Shown in pieces: positions 40,529 through 49,989 of a stretch of DNA of 63,350 nucleotides. The position numbers and the translations under genes were made by a program. Numbering within the stretch: the first letter of the stretch is position 1; each line of letters opens with the position of its first letter. The notes below the pieces were generated by a model. It saw only the letters and a list, made by a program, of their open reading frames with translations. It was not told the origin of the DNA and searched no databases. The stretch comes from Glycomyces tenuis DSM 44171 (lineage in GTDB: Bacteria > Actinomycetota > Actinomycetes > Mycobacteriales > Micromonosporaceae): positions 1 to 63,350 of the forward strand of contig NZ_ATYW01000025.1 in the NCBI RefSeq assembly GCF_000427885.1. The letters are read 5' to 3'.

Positions 40529-43402
40529 ATGCCCGGCACCTACACCTTCAGTGGCTTCGCCTACGCTCGCGCCTCCACGCTGGAACGACCATGGCCGCGC
40601 CCAGCCTTCGACTTCAATGACCACGACGCCATCCTCGCCCGCGCCGGTGTCCGCTGGCTGCAGCAGTTGTGGGATCGAGACGACATCCGCCAAGTGCTGA
40701 CCGTCGCCTCCGCAGACCTGGCCGAACGCATCGAAGAGATCCTCAACGGCACGCAGAGCCAGCCGAAACGCCTTCGAAGCCTCCTAGGCTCGATCTACGC
40801 CTATCTGGCCCGCTGGGAGCGACGCTCCACCCCCTTCGGGCTGTTCGCCGGAGTCGCGCCCGCCCGCATCGGCACCGAGACGAAGACCCGCCTCGGCACC
40901 GACCACACCGCCTACCGGCTCCCCGATGCCGCCGCACTCCACACCCGGGCGGCGCGGTACGAGACCGATCCGGACGAGCTTGCGGGACTTTCCATATGCG
41001 TGAACGACTTCGCCCAGGTGCGGGGCGACCGCCTCACGATCCCTTCCCCGGCAAGCGAGACGCACCTGTCCAACGGCACCGTCGCCGAGGCGTCGGTGCG
41101 TGCTTCGGCGCCCGTGTTGGCCGCGATCGAACTGGCCGGCGAACCGATCGGTTTCGACGACCTCGCCAGTCGGCTCCATGAACGGTTCCCCGGCACTGCC
41201 CTGGGCCGGTGCCGCGCCCTCGTAGTGCAGATGGTCCAGGCCGGAGCGTTGGTGACCAGCGCGCGACCGGCCATGACCACCCTCGGGACCGCCGCGTCCA
41301 AGACGACGGCGATCAGCGAACTACCGACAGGAGACGGTGCGGTGCATCTGGGCCTGGACGCCGAGTTCTGCCTCCCCGCGTCCGTGGTCGCCGAAGCCGA
41401 GTCAGCCGCCGAGACGCTGCTCCGACTCTCGGTTCACCCGTACGGCACGCCGCCGTGGCGGGACTACCTCCAACGCTTCTTGGAACGCTACGGGCCCGGA
41501 GCGATGGTGCCGGTCCGCGACCTGGTCAGCGATGCCGGACTCGGCTACCCAACCGGGTACCTCGGCGCTGCCTGCGCCAAAGGCCCCCGCGAACTGACCG
41601 ACCGCGATGCGGTCGCGATCGAACTGATCCAAGCCGCCCAGACCGACGGAGCCGGAGAAATCGCCATCACCGAACAGGTGACCCAGCGCCTCCAGGTCGG
41701 CGACGGCACCGACCGCGTGCCGCCGCCCCGCGTCGAGCTGATGTTCCGCCTGGACGCCGCCGGCCCGGCAGCGATCGACCGAGGGCAGTTTCGGCTGTGG
41801 CTGACCGGCATCCCGCGCCCGGAGTCCTCGCTGGCCGGTCGCTTCGCGCCGTTCCTCGGACCGGCCGAGACCGATCGTCTTGCCGCGTCGTTCCCCGAGA
41901 CGCCGGAGCGGATCGTCGCGCAGTTGTCCTTCCCGCCCCGCCGCGCCCGCAACGGCAACGTCGCCGCCGTACCGCCCCTCCTGACGCACCTGATCGTGCT
42001 CGGCGAACACCCGCCACCTGGAAGGGCCGGCCTCATCGGTCTCGACGAGCTCGCCGTCACCGCCGACCCCACCCAGCTTCACCTGATCCACACCACCACC
42101 GGCCGGGTTGTGGAGGCCCATGCCCTCCACGCGCTCGACGCGACCGTCCACACCCCACCACTGGCGCGCTTCCTCGCTGAAGTCTCCGGAGCGGGCCGGA
42201 CCTGGTGGGGACCGCTCGATCTGGGCATCGCCCGCACCTTGCCCTACCTGCCTCGTCTCCGCTCAGGTCGCACTGTCCTGGCCCCGGCGCGCTGGCTCCT
42301 GGACGCCGCGGACTTCCCTAGCCCAAAAGCACCGGCGCACCAATGGGACGCCGAGTTCGACGCATGGCGGCAGCGGTGGCGAATGCCCGACTCGGTCGAG
42401 TTCACCGTGGGCGACTCCCGTCTCCCGCTCGACCTGCGCGACCGGCTCGACCGCCACCTGCTGCGTACACACCTCGCCGGGGCCGGCAAGCTCGAAGTCG
42501 CCGAACACGAACCCCGACCCAGTTGGATCGGCCGCGCCTGCGAGTTCGCCCTCGCCCTCCACACGGTGGAACTCCCACCCGCCCCCTTGCGCCGTCCGGT
42601 ACCGGCCGCCGCACTCGAACTCCCGGCTGACCGCCTGGTCGCCGCCACCGTTCATGCCCATCCGCGCCGTATTGACCAGATCCTGACCGGACACCTCCCC
42701 GAATTGCTCGATGCCGTCACACCGAGCACCGAGGCCCGCTGGTTCACCCGCTTCCACGACCACGCCCGGCCCGACAGCGAACATCTCCTGCAGATCCGCC
42801 TGCGTGCCGTAGATGAGCCCGCTGCCCGCGATATTGCCACCGCCCTGCGAGATTGGGCAGCGAGACTGCACCGCAAGGGCCTGGTCGCCGATCTCGACCT
42901 GACCGGATACCGCCACCATGCTGGACGATGGGGCGATGATCCCGCCATCGCGGAACTGGTCTTCACGACCGACAGCGCCGCTGCACTGGCCGAACTGGCG
43001 GTAGACGAGACGGCCCCGATCGAGGCATTTACAGCCGCCTCTGCCGTCGACCTTGCCGCTGCTCTCGCCCCGACCTCATCGGAAGGCTGGCAGTGGCTGA
43101 CCAGGGTGTTCCCGCACGAGGAAGTCCGCACCGACCGCCGCATACGTAAGGCCGCCTTCAGCATTGTCGACCGACACGGCGGCGACCGAGGAGTCATTGA
43201 AGCGTGGGCCGCGCGCCGGAAGGCGCTCGACGCCTACCGCCAGTCGCTGACCTCCGACCGTGACGCCCAGGACGTGCTGCGCTCGCTCGTCCACGACCTG
43301 GTCACCCGCCGCCTCGGCGTCGACCCCGACCGGGAGCGCGCCATGAACCGCACCATCCGGGCCACGGCCACCAGAAACATCCACATCGGAGCACAGTCAT
43401 GA
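40529..43402 (+). CDS. Lanthipeptide dehydratase, LanB glutamylation domain
   Basis: 957 residues from ATG 40529, with CAGGAGGC upstream. N-terminal LanB signature WERRSTPFGLFAGVAP, with the preceding GSIYAYLARW; then the typical dehydratase alternating regions (GEHPPPGRAGLIGLDEL, RTLPYLPRLRSGRTVLAPARWLLDA). Fits class I tRNA-Glu-dependent dehydratases that glutamylate Ser/Thr of the precursor. The elimination (SpaB C-terminal) domain is not in this protein but in the gene at 44586, so the enzyme is split. ATGA overlap with lanC. Confidence 0.9.
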   Translation: MPGTYTFSGFAYARASTLERPWPRPAFDFNDHDAILARAGVRWLQQLWDRDDIRQVLTVASADLAERIEEILNGTQSQPKRLRSLLGSIYAYLARWERRSTPFGLFAGVAPARIGTETKTRLGTDHTAYRLPDAAALHTRAARYETDPDELAGLSICVNDFAQVRGDRLTIPSPASETHLSNGTVAEASVRASAPVLAAIELAGEPIGFDDLASRLHERFPGTALGRCRALVVQMVQAGALVTSARPAMTTLGTAASKTTAISELPTGDGAVHLGLDAEFCLPASVVAEAESAAETLLRLSVHPYGTPPWRDYLQRFLERYGPGAMVPVRDLVSDAGLGYPTGYLGAACAKGPRELTDRDAVAIELIQAAQTDGAGEIAITEQVTQRLQVGDGTDRVPPPRVELMFRLDAAGPAAIDRGQFRLWLTGIPRPESSLAGRFAPFLGPAETDRLAASFPETPERIVAQLSFPPRRARNGNVAAVPPLLTHLIVLGEHPPPGRAGLIGLDELAVTADPTQLHLIHTTTGRVVEAHALHALDATVHTPPLARFLAEVSGAGRTWWGPLDLGIARTLPYLPRLRSGRTVLAPARWLLDAADFPSPKAPAHQWDAEFDAWRQRWRMPDSVEFTVGDSRLPLDLRDRLDRHLLRTHLAGAGKLEVAEHEPRPSWIGRACEFALALHTVELPPAPLRRPVPAAALELPADRLVAATVHAHPRRIDQILTGHLPELLDAVTPSTEARWFTRFHDHARPDSEHLLQIRLRAVDEPAARDIATALRDWAARLHRKGLVADLDLTGYRHHAGRWGDDPAIAELVFTTDSAAALAELAVDETAPIEAFTAASAVDLAAALAPTSSEGWQWLTRVFPHEEVRTDRRIRKAAFSIVDRHGGDRGVIEAWAARRKALDAYRQSLTSDRDAQDVLRSLVHDLVTRRLGVDPDRERAMNRTIRATATRNIHIGAQS

Positions 43403-44613
43403 CGACAGCCGCCTACACGCCGAGTCTGGGCGACCTCATCACGTTCCTCGCCGATGACCTGGCCGAACCCGATAGCGACCTCGCACCGGGCCTGGCTCAA
43501 TCCCTGGGACAAGGCGCAGCCGGAATCGCGCTGCTGCACCTCGAACGTGCCGCAACCGGCGCAGGAGACCCGGCGACGGCACACGCATGGTTGCAGGCCG
43601 CCGCCGGTGAGCCGGTCAGCGCCACCGCCCGCGCCGGACTCTACGCTGGCGCTCCCGCCCTCGCCTTCGTCCTCGACATCGCCGAGCGGTCCTTCCCCGG
43701 CCGCTACACACCCCACCGTGACCGCCTCCTCGACCTCGTCGTCCAAGCCGCCCACCAACGCCTCGACACCGCCGGGGAGCGCCTCCGAGCAGGCCGACCC
43801 ACCCACTTCGCCGAATACGACCTCATCAGCGGCTTGACCGGCATCGGGCGCCTGCTCCTGCGTATTCGTCCGGACGAAGCCGTGCTCGGCCGGATCCTCG
43901 AACACCTGATAGCACTCACCCATCCCATTCGGCGCGGCGCTGACCGTCGCATCGGATGGTGGGTCGACCACGACCCCGACCCGATCCTGCCCACGCACGG
44001 GGGCCACGCCAACTTCGGCCTCGCCCACGGCATCAGCGGGCCACTCGCCTTCCTGTCCATCGCCTACACCACTGGACGGACCGTCGAAGGCCAGCTCGAG
44101 GCCATCACCGCGATCACCGAGCACCTCAGCGGCATCGCCCAGCACGGCCCCACCGGGACGTGGTGGCCGCAATGGACCGCCGCCGCTGGGAACTCCCACG
44201 AACACGGGCACCCGCCCCGCCCATCGTGGTGCTACGGGACGCCAGGCATCGCCAGGGCGGTCCAACTGGCCGCCATCGCCACCTGCAATGCCACGCTCCA
44301 GCGCCTCGCCGAACAGGCCCTCGCCGTCAGCCTCGCCCACCCGGCCCATCACGAGCAGCTCACCGAAGCCGGGCTGTGCCACGGCTGGGCCGGCGCCTGC
44401 CTCACCGCTTGGTACGCCGCACGCGACGCCGCCAGCCCCGACCTCGCACGGCTCCTACCTGAGACAACGGCATCCTTCGTGACCGGATTCGAGCGCTCGA
44501 CCTCGAACCGGAGCCTCCTCGGCGGTACCGCGGGCATCGCCTTGACCGCGATGCAGCTCGCCGCCGATGCAACCTCGACAACCGGATGGGAACAATGCCT
44601 ACTCCTGACCTGA
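43399..44613 (+). CDS. Lanthipeptide cyclase LanC
   Basis: 404 residues from ATG 43399. LanC fold with zinc ligands WCYG (Cys278) and LCHG (Cys327, His328) and the conserved NFGLAHGISGP of the toroid core. Catalyses Michael addition of Cys thiols to dehydroalanine/dehydrobutyrine to form (methyl)lanthionine rings. Coupled to lanB by ATGA; overlaps the next gene by about 28 nt. Confidence 0.9.
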   Translation: MTTAAYTPSLGDLITFLADDLAEPDSDLAPGLAQSLGQGAAGIALLHLERAATGAGDPATAHAWLQAAAGEPVSATARAGLYAGAPALAFVLDIAERSFPGRYTPHRDRLLDLVVQAAHQRLDTAGERLRAGRPTHFAEYDLISGLTGIGRLLLRIRPDEAVLGRILEHLIALTHPIRRGADRRIGWWVDHDPDPILPTHGGHANFGLAHGISGPLAFLSIAYTTGRTVEGQLEAITAITEHLSGIAQHGPTGTWWPQWTAAAGNSHEHGHPPRPSWCYGTPGIARAVQLAAIATCNATLQRLAEQALAVSLAHPAHHEQLTEAGLCHGWAGACLTAWYAARDAASPDLARLLPETTASFVTGFERSTSNRSLLGGTAGIALTAMQLAADATSTTGWEQCLLLT

Positions 44614-45599
44614 CCGCCGGGCCCAGCCGAACCCCCGAGACGGCTCAGCGGCTCCTCGACGCTATCGCCCAGATCGATCGCGACACCGACCCCGCGCAGA
44701 TCGCCGATGAACATCGCGTCTCCACTACGACCTTGCTCTCGGCTGTCGAGGTCTATCACGAAGCCGGACGCGCCGCAGTCGAAACCGCCACCGCCGCAGA
44801 GACCTGGCTGCAAACCCATGTCGAATTCACCTCGTGGGACCAGGCCCACCACTACGCGGCCGATGAAATCGCCCCGGAACTTGACAGCCTGTGCGCGACG
44901 GGTTTCGCCCGACGCTGGTGGTTTATCCGCAAATACCCCCGCTGGCGCATCCGCGTACAAGCCACAAGCCCGGAACACCGACCCGAACTCGCCGCCCGGC
45001 TGGACCGGATATGGGCCAATCTCACCGACGCGGGCTCAATCTCGGCCTGGCAGCCGACCGTCTACGAACCGGAGACGCTCGCGTTCGGTGGCACGAGCGG
45101 CATGCGTGTCGCGCACGAGCTCTTCAGCGCCGACAGCCGAACCGTCCTCGACCATTTGATCCGCACCGACCCGCCATTGGGCATCCGAGAAACCTCGATC
45201 CTGTTGTGCACCAGACTGCTCCATGCCGCGAACCTGGAGTGGTTCGAAATGGGGGACGTCTGGCACCACGTCACGCGCCTCCGCCCCATGCCCGCCGAAG
45301 TTCCGTCCGAACGGCTGAAAGTCCTCGCGAAGGACATCAAGCCGCTCCTGAGCATCGGCGCCGGTCCCCACACTGAACTCTTCGCCGACCGCAGCCCACT
45401 CCATCCGTACACCCGCTGGGTCCGCGCATTCGCCGATGCAGGTGCGACGCTCAGGACGTTTGCCGACGTCGGTGACCTCCAGCGCGGTCTCCGGTCCGTG
45501 CTCGCCTACCACGTCATATTCCACTGGAACCGGATCGGACTCAGCTCTCAGCAGCAGACGCTTCTCGCCCATGCGGCGAAAGCGGCGACCTTCGAATGA
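44586..45599 (+). CDS. SpaB C-terminal/thiopeptide-type elimination enzyme
   Basis: 337 residues from ATG 44586; ATG 44595 is equally possible, since no strong ribosome site separates them and both lie inside lanC. WLQTHVEFTSWDQAHHYAADEIAPEL and the RRWWFIRKYPRWRIRVQ segment match the thiopeptide-type bacteriocin biosynthesis (SpaB_C) domain. Family function: eliminates glutamate from glutamylated Ser/Thr to give dehydro residues. Supplies the step missing from the LanB at 40529, completing the two-protein dehydratase. Confidence 0.85.
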   Translation: MGTMPTPDLTAGPSRTPETAQRLLDAIAQIDRDTDPAQIADEHRVSTTTLLSAVEVYHEAGRAAVETATAAETWLQTHVEFTSWDQAHHYAADEIAPELDSLCATGFARRWWFIRKYPRWRIRVQATSPEHRPELAARLDRIWANLTDAGSISAWQPTVYEPETLAFGGTSGMRVAHELFSADSRTVLDHLIRTDPPLGIRETSILLCTRLLHAANLEWFEMGDVWHHVTRLRPMPAEVPSERLKVLAKDIKPLLSIGAGPHTELFADRSPLHPYTRWVRAFADAGATLRTFADVGDLQRGLRSVLAYHVIFHWNRIGLSSQQQTLLAHAAKAATFE

Positions 45600-45696
45600 C
45601 GCCAGGTGGAGGCACCCCCACCGATCTGTCCGCACCTGCGACAGGGCACGATGGAAGGTACGATCGGGACGATCCCTTCATCGGTCGGAGTCTGAA

Positions 45697-48168
45697 ATGC
45701 AGTTCGATAGTGTCCCGATTCAGGTCGCGTTGCGGCCACCTCGTGCCGTCATCCTCTTTGATGGAGATGACCATTGGCATTACTGGGCGAGAATGGCATT
45801 GCACTGCGCTACTCAGGTGTGGGGTGGGCAAGGCTTCGCGGTCATCCCACACCACAATGGCAAAGTACGGCCCGAGCTCCTCGCCATGATTCGCGTATAT
45901 GATCCCGACTATGTTGTCGCGCTGACCAAGACTGTTGCTGACATTGAGCAGGTCAATCCGGGATCGATCAATCTCCCCGTGGAAGAAGTAGAACGGCGGC
46001 GGCATCTGGAGATGATCGGAGACCATGCTGTTCCGGATGAGCCTGGTCGAGTCGCGCGAGAGGCCGTCGCCAGCATATGTTCCCCGCACCGCCGCCGGGA
46101 AGAGGATGGCGAATGGGATGAAGATGTTCACTTCATCTCCGCGTCGGGCGGATGGCAGCGATTCACGCCGGTGGAAGACGCCACGAACAACTCCTACAGG
46201 CGTGGGACTTACGCGACTGCGCCCGAGCATTGGGGTGGCGCCCTTGGCGTCGCGCTTACCGCACGATGCGGAGCGGCCCTTCGGCCAGTGCAAGGCGCCG
46301 AGCCTGACCTCGAAGAAGCCCAGGTACGACAGCTTTGGAACTGGCTGCTCTGGAACGACTATCGAAACGCCGACCAGATCGCCCCGCTCGTGTACGAGAT
46401 GGTAGTGCGGGAAAACCTGACGGGCAATTTCAGTATTTACAACGAGTTCCCACTCGTCTTCTCCAAGACTCGGAACGGGCTCGTCTCGGTGTACAACTCG
46501 GCTCGGCCCCGTAAAGCCGCTGATCTCGTCCTCGGCGACACAGCCGACGACTTCGCGCTGGCCCATATTTCTGAACGCCTTTACGGTCGATCCGTATGGA
46601 TGCCGCGGGCTCTGTGGGATCATGAAGCAGCGCGCGCCGGGTTGCACCACCTCCACCCGCTCATCTCAAGGATCAATCGCGAGCGAAGAACCCTCTTGAT
46701 CTCCTCCCTCTCCGAACCCGATGACGCGCTCGAATCGATGGCCGCATACCTTCGGGACTCACCGTTCAATGCGGCGGTCTCAGAGCCCCAACAGGACTTC
46801 CCCGAACGGCATCGCGAATCTGTCCAGGTCAAACCGGCGACGGCAGATCCTGAGTCGGCATCGCGGCTGGTGATTGCCGAGCAGTTCGACATAAAAACCC
46901 AGGTCGGCGTCCACCACAGCGACCAGGGCAGTATCGAGATGACCGCGGGCCCTCGATACCCCGACATCGCACATCCGGCACTTGTCGGCTGTGAAGAGCT
47001 TCAGTGGCAAGTCGATGTCTCCTTCATGCCCCACAGTGTGCCCGCGGGCAGAGGGGTGGATGGACATGACTTGCTCGCCAGCGAAGAGAATCGTCATCTC
47101 ACTTGGGTGCGGAGCGGGAGAGATGGCATCTCCTTCGAGTCCCGGAAGTGGGATTTTGTCCATAACGGCTGGTCCAGGGCCTCGAAGCTCGCCGAGCCGC
47201 GCCTTCGCCGGCCGAGCCTCGCGACATGGGCGGATCTCGCCGCCAAGTCGTCCGGGAGGTCGATGGAGTACTCACCGGCGGGGTCTCGGTTCATGAGCCT
47301 CGTGCGGCTCTGGGGCTCGCCTGAATCGGTCGCCGAGACGATGGCAAGTCCGATGTTGGAGGTGTTGAGGTCCTTCAACCCTTCCGCGAAATCGTCAAGA
47401 GAGGCATACCCTGGAGGTGAGGGCGTCGTGCTCGCTTCCGGCGGGTCGGCAAGCCAGCCGAGGGAGGGCTACCTCTACTTCAAGGGAATTGTGCAGTTCC
47501 ATGGGGGAGAGCCCGAGGTCCTGCGAGACGAGGTTGATGCTCTCCTGAAGCTCGGTGTACTGAAGCGCGGCCTCGTCCTTGGGTGCATGCACTGTGGCCG
47601 CGTGGCGTTCATCGCGATCGACCGGCTCTCCCAGAACAACCGGTGTCTTCGATGCGACGGGTCGAACCCGCTCACCGCGGCAAGCTGGAACAGGGACGGG
47701 ATCGAGCCGGCCTGGTTCTACGACCTCCATCCCATCGTCCGAGACTTCCTCCATGAGAATGGTGAAGTTCCCGTTCTTCTCTCCCATCACCTTCGGCTGA
47801 ATTCACGAACTTACACCGATGCGCCGGAGATGGAACTCTTCAAGGAGGGGAAGCGAGTCGCTGAAGCTGACCTCATTGCGCTGAGCGACCGCCGACTCCT
47901 AGTTGCGGAGGCGAAGAGCTCCAACCACCTGCGACCGAAGACAGGGAAAGGCACCAGGCTCGGCGCCGCTCGCAAGAAGGTGCGGCTTGCGACGGCGCTT
48001 CACGCCGACGAAGTCGTCCTCGCCACCACACATGAGGCATGGGAGGACGCCAGCATCGAAGCCGTCAAGACTGCCGTTGGTGAACTGACTCCCACGTGGA
48101 CGGCTCCTCAAGTCCGCATCATCACTGCCCTCGGCACCGATCACGTCCGGGATGAGCACTTGTCTTGA
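45697..48168 (+). CDS. Large unknown protein: zinc ribbon plus PD-(D/E)xK-like nuclease
   Basis: 823 residues from ATG 45697, weak ribosome site (GGTCGGAG). N-terminal part (residues 1-100) is alpha/beta with DGDDHWHYWARMAL and IPHHNGKVRPELLAM, not recognised. Middle region long and unassigned. Near the C-terminus a zinc ribbon, Cys630/633 and Cys650/653 (C-x2-C-x16-C-x2-C), is followed by EADLIALSDRRLLVAEAKSS: Asp725, Glu738, Lys740, the D-x12-ExK spacing of a PD-(D/E)xK nuclease. Nuclease domain at the end, sensor or recognition part at the front, is a layout used by defence effectors; that is inference. No close family known to me. Single gene, own promoter likely. Confidence 0.6.
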   Translation: MQFDSVPIQVALRPPRAVILFDGDDHWHYWARMALHCATQVWGGQGFAVIPHHNGKVRPELLAMIRVYDPDYVVALTKTVADIEQVNPGSINLPVEEVERRRHLEMIGDHAVPDEPGRVAREAVASICSPHRRREEDGEWDEDVHFISASGGWQRFTPVEDATNNSYRRGTYATAPEHWGGALGVALTARCGAALRPVQGAEPDLEEAQVRQLWNWLLWNDYRNADQIAPLVYEMVVRENLTGNFSIYNEFPLVFSKTRNGLVSVYNSARPRKAADLVLGDTADDFALAHISERLYGRSVWMPRALWDHEAARAGLHHLHPLISRINRERRTLLISSLSEPDDALESMAAYLRDSPFNAAVSEPQQDFPERHRESVQVKPATADPESASRLVIAEQFDIKTQVGVHHSDQGSIEMTAGPRYPDIAHPALVGCEELQWQVDVSFMPHSVPAGRGVDGHDLLASEENRHLTWVRSGRDGISFESRKWDFVHNGWSRASKLAEPRLRRPSLATWADLAAKSSGRSMEYSPAGSRFMSLVRLWGSPESVAETMASPMLEVLRSFNPSAKSSREAYPGGEGVVLASGGSASQPREGYLYFKGIVQFHGGEPEVLRDEVDALLKLGVLKRGLVLGCMHCGRVAFIAIDRLSQNNRCLRCDGSNPLTAASWNRDGIEPAWFYDLHPIVRDFLHENGEVPVLLSHHLRLNSRTYTDAPEMELFKEGKRVAEADLIALSDRRLLVAEAKSSNHLRPKTGKGTRLGAARKKVRLATALHADEVVLATTHEAWEDASIEAVKTAVGELTPTWTAPQVRIITALGTDHVRDEHLS

Positions 48169-48246
48169 TCTCCTAGGAATCAGCCGGATAAACGGACGTG
48201 GGTTCTGGCCGGTGCACGCCAGGGCCGGGCGCACCAACCACGGCTC

Positions 48247-48515
48247 TCAGGTCCAGTTGCGTTCGGTGAAGGCGATGGTCTCCTTGATGATGATGTCGCC
48301 GAAGACGTTCGGTAGCCCGGCCAGTAAATGGATGCCGATGGCCCGCACGAGGTCATCGAGGCGGTTGACGACCCACGCCTGGGCGGCGTTACACAGCGGC
48401 TGTGCGGGTAGGAGGTGGTGCGGCGGTGGGGCTTCGAGCCCGGGCAGGTAGGCCGCGAGGTGGTTCAGGACGTGCCCGGTGATGGCCTGCGCGGCCGCCG
48501 TCCTGGATCACTGAC
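48247..48515 (-). pseudogene. C-terminal fragment of an unidentified protein
   Basis: Open frame of about 85 codons on the minus strand (TGA at 48247-48249), starting after an in-frame stop near 48518 with no start codon or ribosome site. Reads ITGHVLNHLAAYLPGLEA, then PPPHHLLPAQPLCNAAQAW and NRLDDLVRAI. The PPPHHLL / PL / AW / NRL pattern recurs at 62956-63044 near the right edge, also on the minus strand. A truncated relic; parent family not identified. The neighbouring bases 48519-48654 hold no supported gene. Confidence 0.5.
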
Positions 48516-48654
48516 GCCAAGGACTCCGACACGTTCGCCTGCCTTGTTCAGACGGTCGAGTACTGGGTTGCGGTTCAGCTGTCGGCTGCAGTGCTGGTAG
48601 TGCCGTCGATTGAGTATCGTAGGGGCGCAACCTCCCCCTGGTGAACGGTGAGCG

Positions 48655-49608
48655 ATGGCGAGCATCGACGAATTCACGGCGGCTATCGGCACCGCCCATG
48701 GCAGCGTAGGCGACGCTGGCAGTTCGCTCGTCCAGTCGATCGCCAAGGCCGAAGAGCTCGCCGGTGCGTTCCGGACGCTCAGCGCCGAGGGCAAGGGCAC
48801 CCAAGTCGACGAGGTGGCACGCGAGCTTGCGAAAATCCAACAGCAGCTCGCAGCAGTCGGTGAAGAGTTGAACGGTCTGGCGGCACGGGCTGCGGCGCTC
48901 CGCGGGAGTGGAGGCGCCACCAGCGGGAAGGCGTTTGGGTCCGTAGAGCGCTCGGTTCCACCGAGTCGCGGAGGTGGGGCCACCCGCCCCTCGTTGGCGC
49001 CGGATCCTTCGCGTCGACCGCGAGGGGAGCCCGCGATCGTCGAAGGCACTCCCGACCGGAAACGGGCGATCGGTCGGGAGAACGAGGCGGCGGTGCTGCT
49101 GTCCCAGCGTGGGTTCGACGTCGAGCAGAACCCGCCGACCCTGCCGAACGGCAAGAACCCCGACTACCGGGTGGAAGGGGAGAGCTGGGACTGTTACGCG
49201 CCGTCGAAGACCCGCAGCATTGATAAGATCCGCAAGTCGATCAAGGACAAGGTCGGGGTTGACGAGGACGATCGTCAAGCCTCCAGGATCCTCCTCAACA
49301 TGGATGACAATCCTGGCGACCCTGCCGAGCTCGAAGCGCTGCTTCGCCGCCGGCCGATTGCCGGTCTGGAGGAGATCAAGATCGTCCGCGGTGGCACGGT
49401 CACCGATTTCTACCCGTTCCACTCACCGTCTGAAACGAGGTCGAGCGATGTCCGTCGATTACACCTTGTACACCTCCATCCGATCCCAGGATGTGCTTGC
49501 CGACCACTTCGGCGGGGCGCTCAGGCTGCATCGGAACTTCGAGGACAAACCGGTCCCACTGGTCAGCGATGCGCTCTGGGTCTCGATTCGAGTCGATCTC
49601 GACGATGA
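48655..49608 (+). CDS. CdiA-CT-like nuclease toxin with WXG/LXG-type N-terminus
   Basis: 317 residues from ATG 48655, with GTGAGCG upstream. Residues 1-90 form a helical hairpin like DUF6244/LXG-type N-termini; residues 90-135 are a Pro/Arg linker; residues about 140-260 (GRENEAAVLLSQRGFDVEQN, NPDYRVEGESWDCYAP, KSIKDKVGVDEDD, LNMDDNP) match the CdiA C-terminal tRNA-nuclease-like domain with NPDYR and DCYAP as likely catalytic surroundings. The frame then runs 160 nt into the immunity gene in another frame and looks unlike protein (RRLHLVHLHPIPGCACR). A shift near 49430 would end it at TGA 49431-49433, so the C-terminal tail may be a frameshift artefact or real read-through. Confidence 0.7.
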   Translation: MASIDEFTAAIGTAHGSVGDAGSSLVQSIAKAEELAGAFRTLSAEGKGTQVDEVARELAKIQQQLAAVGEELNGLAARAAALRGSGGATSGKAFGSVERSVPPSRGGGATRPSLAPDPSRRPRGEPAIVEGTPDRKRAIGRENEAAVLLSQRGFDVEQNPPTLPNGKNPDYRVEGESWDCYAPSKTRSIDKIRKSIKDKVGVDEDDRQASRILLNMDDNPGDPAELEALLRRRPIAGLEEIKIVRGGTVTDFYPFHSPSETRSSDVRRLHLVHLHPIPGCACRPLRRGAQAASELRGQTGPTGQRCALGLDSSRSRR

Positions 49609-49930
49609 CTGGGAGGAAGAGGCGGAGTTGCTTGGCGCCGACCACCTCTCGATGGTCACCTTCGTGCCCAGCAAGAGCCTGTCATGGCCCGAGGAGACAC
49701 GGGTGCTGTCCGAGGTCATGAGGGCGATCATCGCCTTGTGGGACGCCCATCCCGAGTCGACCGGCGCTCTGGCCGTCTACGAGCAGCTCATGCTGCAACG
49801 TCTGGCCGATGCCCCGGCCGTGCTCGACGAGTCTGTCGCTGACACCTCGGGCGAGGGTTTCAACACCGTGCATGCCTTCGATGCCCTGCTCGAGACCGTC
49901 GAGCTTCAGAACATCAAGACCGACCTGTAA
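49448..49930 (+). CDS. SitI3-like immunity protein
   Basis: 160 residues from ATG 49448 with GAGGTCGAGC upstream. Start SVDYTLYTSIRSQDVLADHFG and a globular acidic body with ESVADTSGEGFNTVHAFDAL, typical of SitI3 family immunity proteins. It lies directly after the CdiA-type nuclease and overlaps its annotated end by 161 nt in another frame, so it is the expected neutraliser of that toxin, protecting siblings in contact-dependent competition. Confidence 0.72.
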   Translation: MSVDYTLYTSIRSQDVLADHFGGALRLHRNFEDKPVPLVSDALWVSIRVDLDDDWEEEAELLGADHLSMVTFVPSKSLSWPEETRVLSEVMRAIIALWDAHPESTGALAVYEQLMLQRLADAPAVLDESVADTSGEGFNTVHAFDALLETVELQNIKTDL

Positions 49931-49989
49931 GCCGAGTGTGGCGCGGGCGACGCTGTTTCACCTGAGCAGGAGTACGCAGGCTCCGCTTT

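Noticed and set aside
45628..45644. Weak stem CTGTCCGC / GCGACAG between the lanthipeptide operon and the next gene
   Set aside because: Short, with a bulge and no T-run; not enough for a terminator call.
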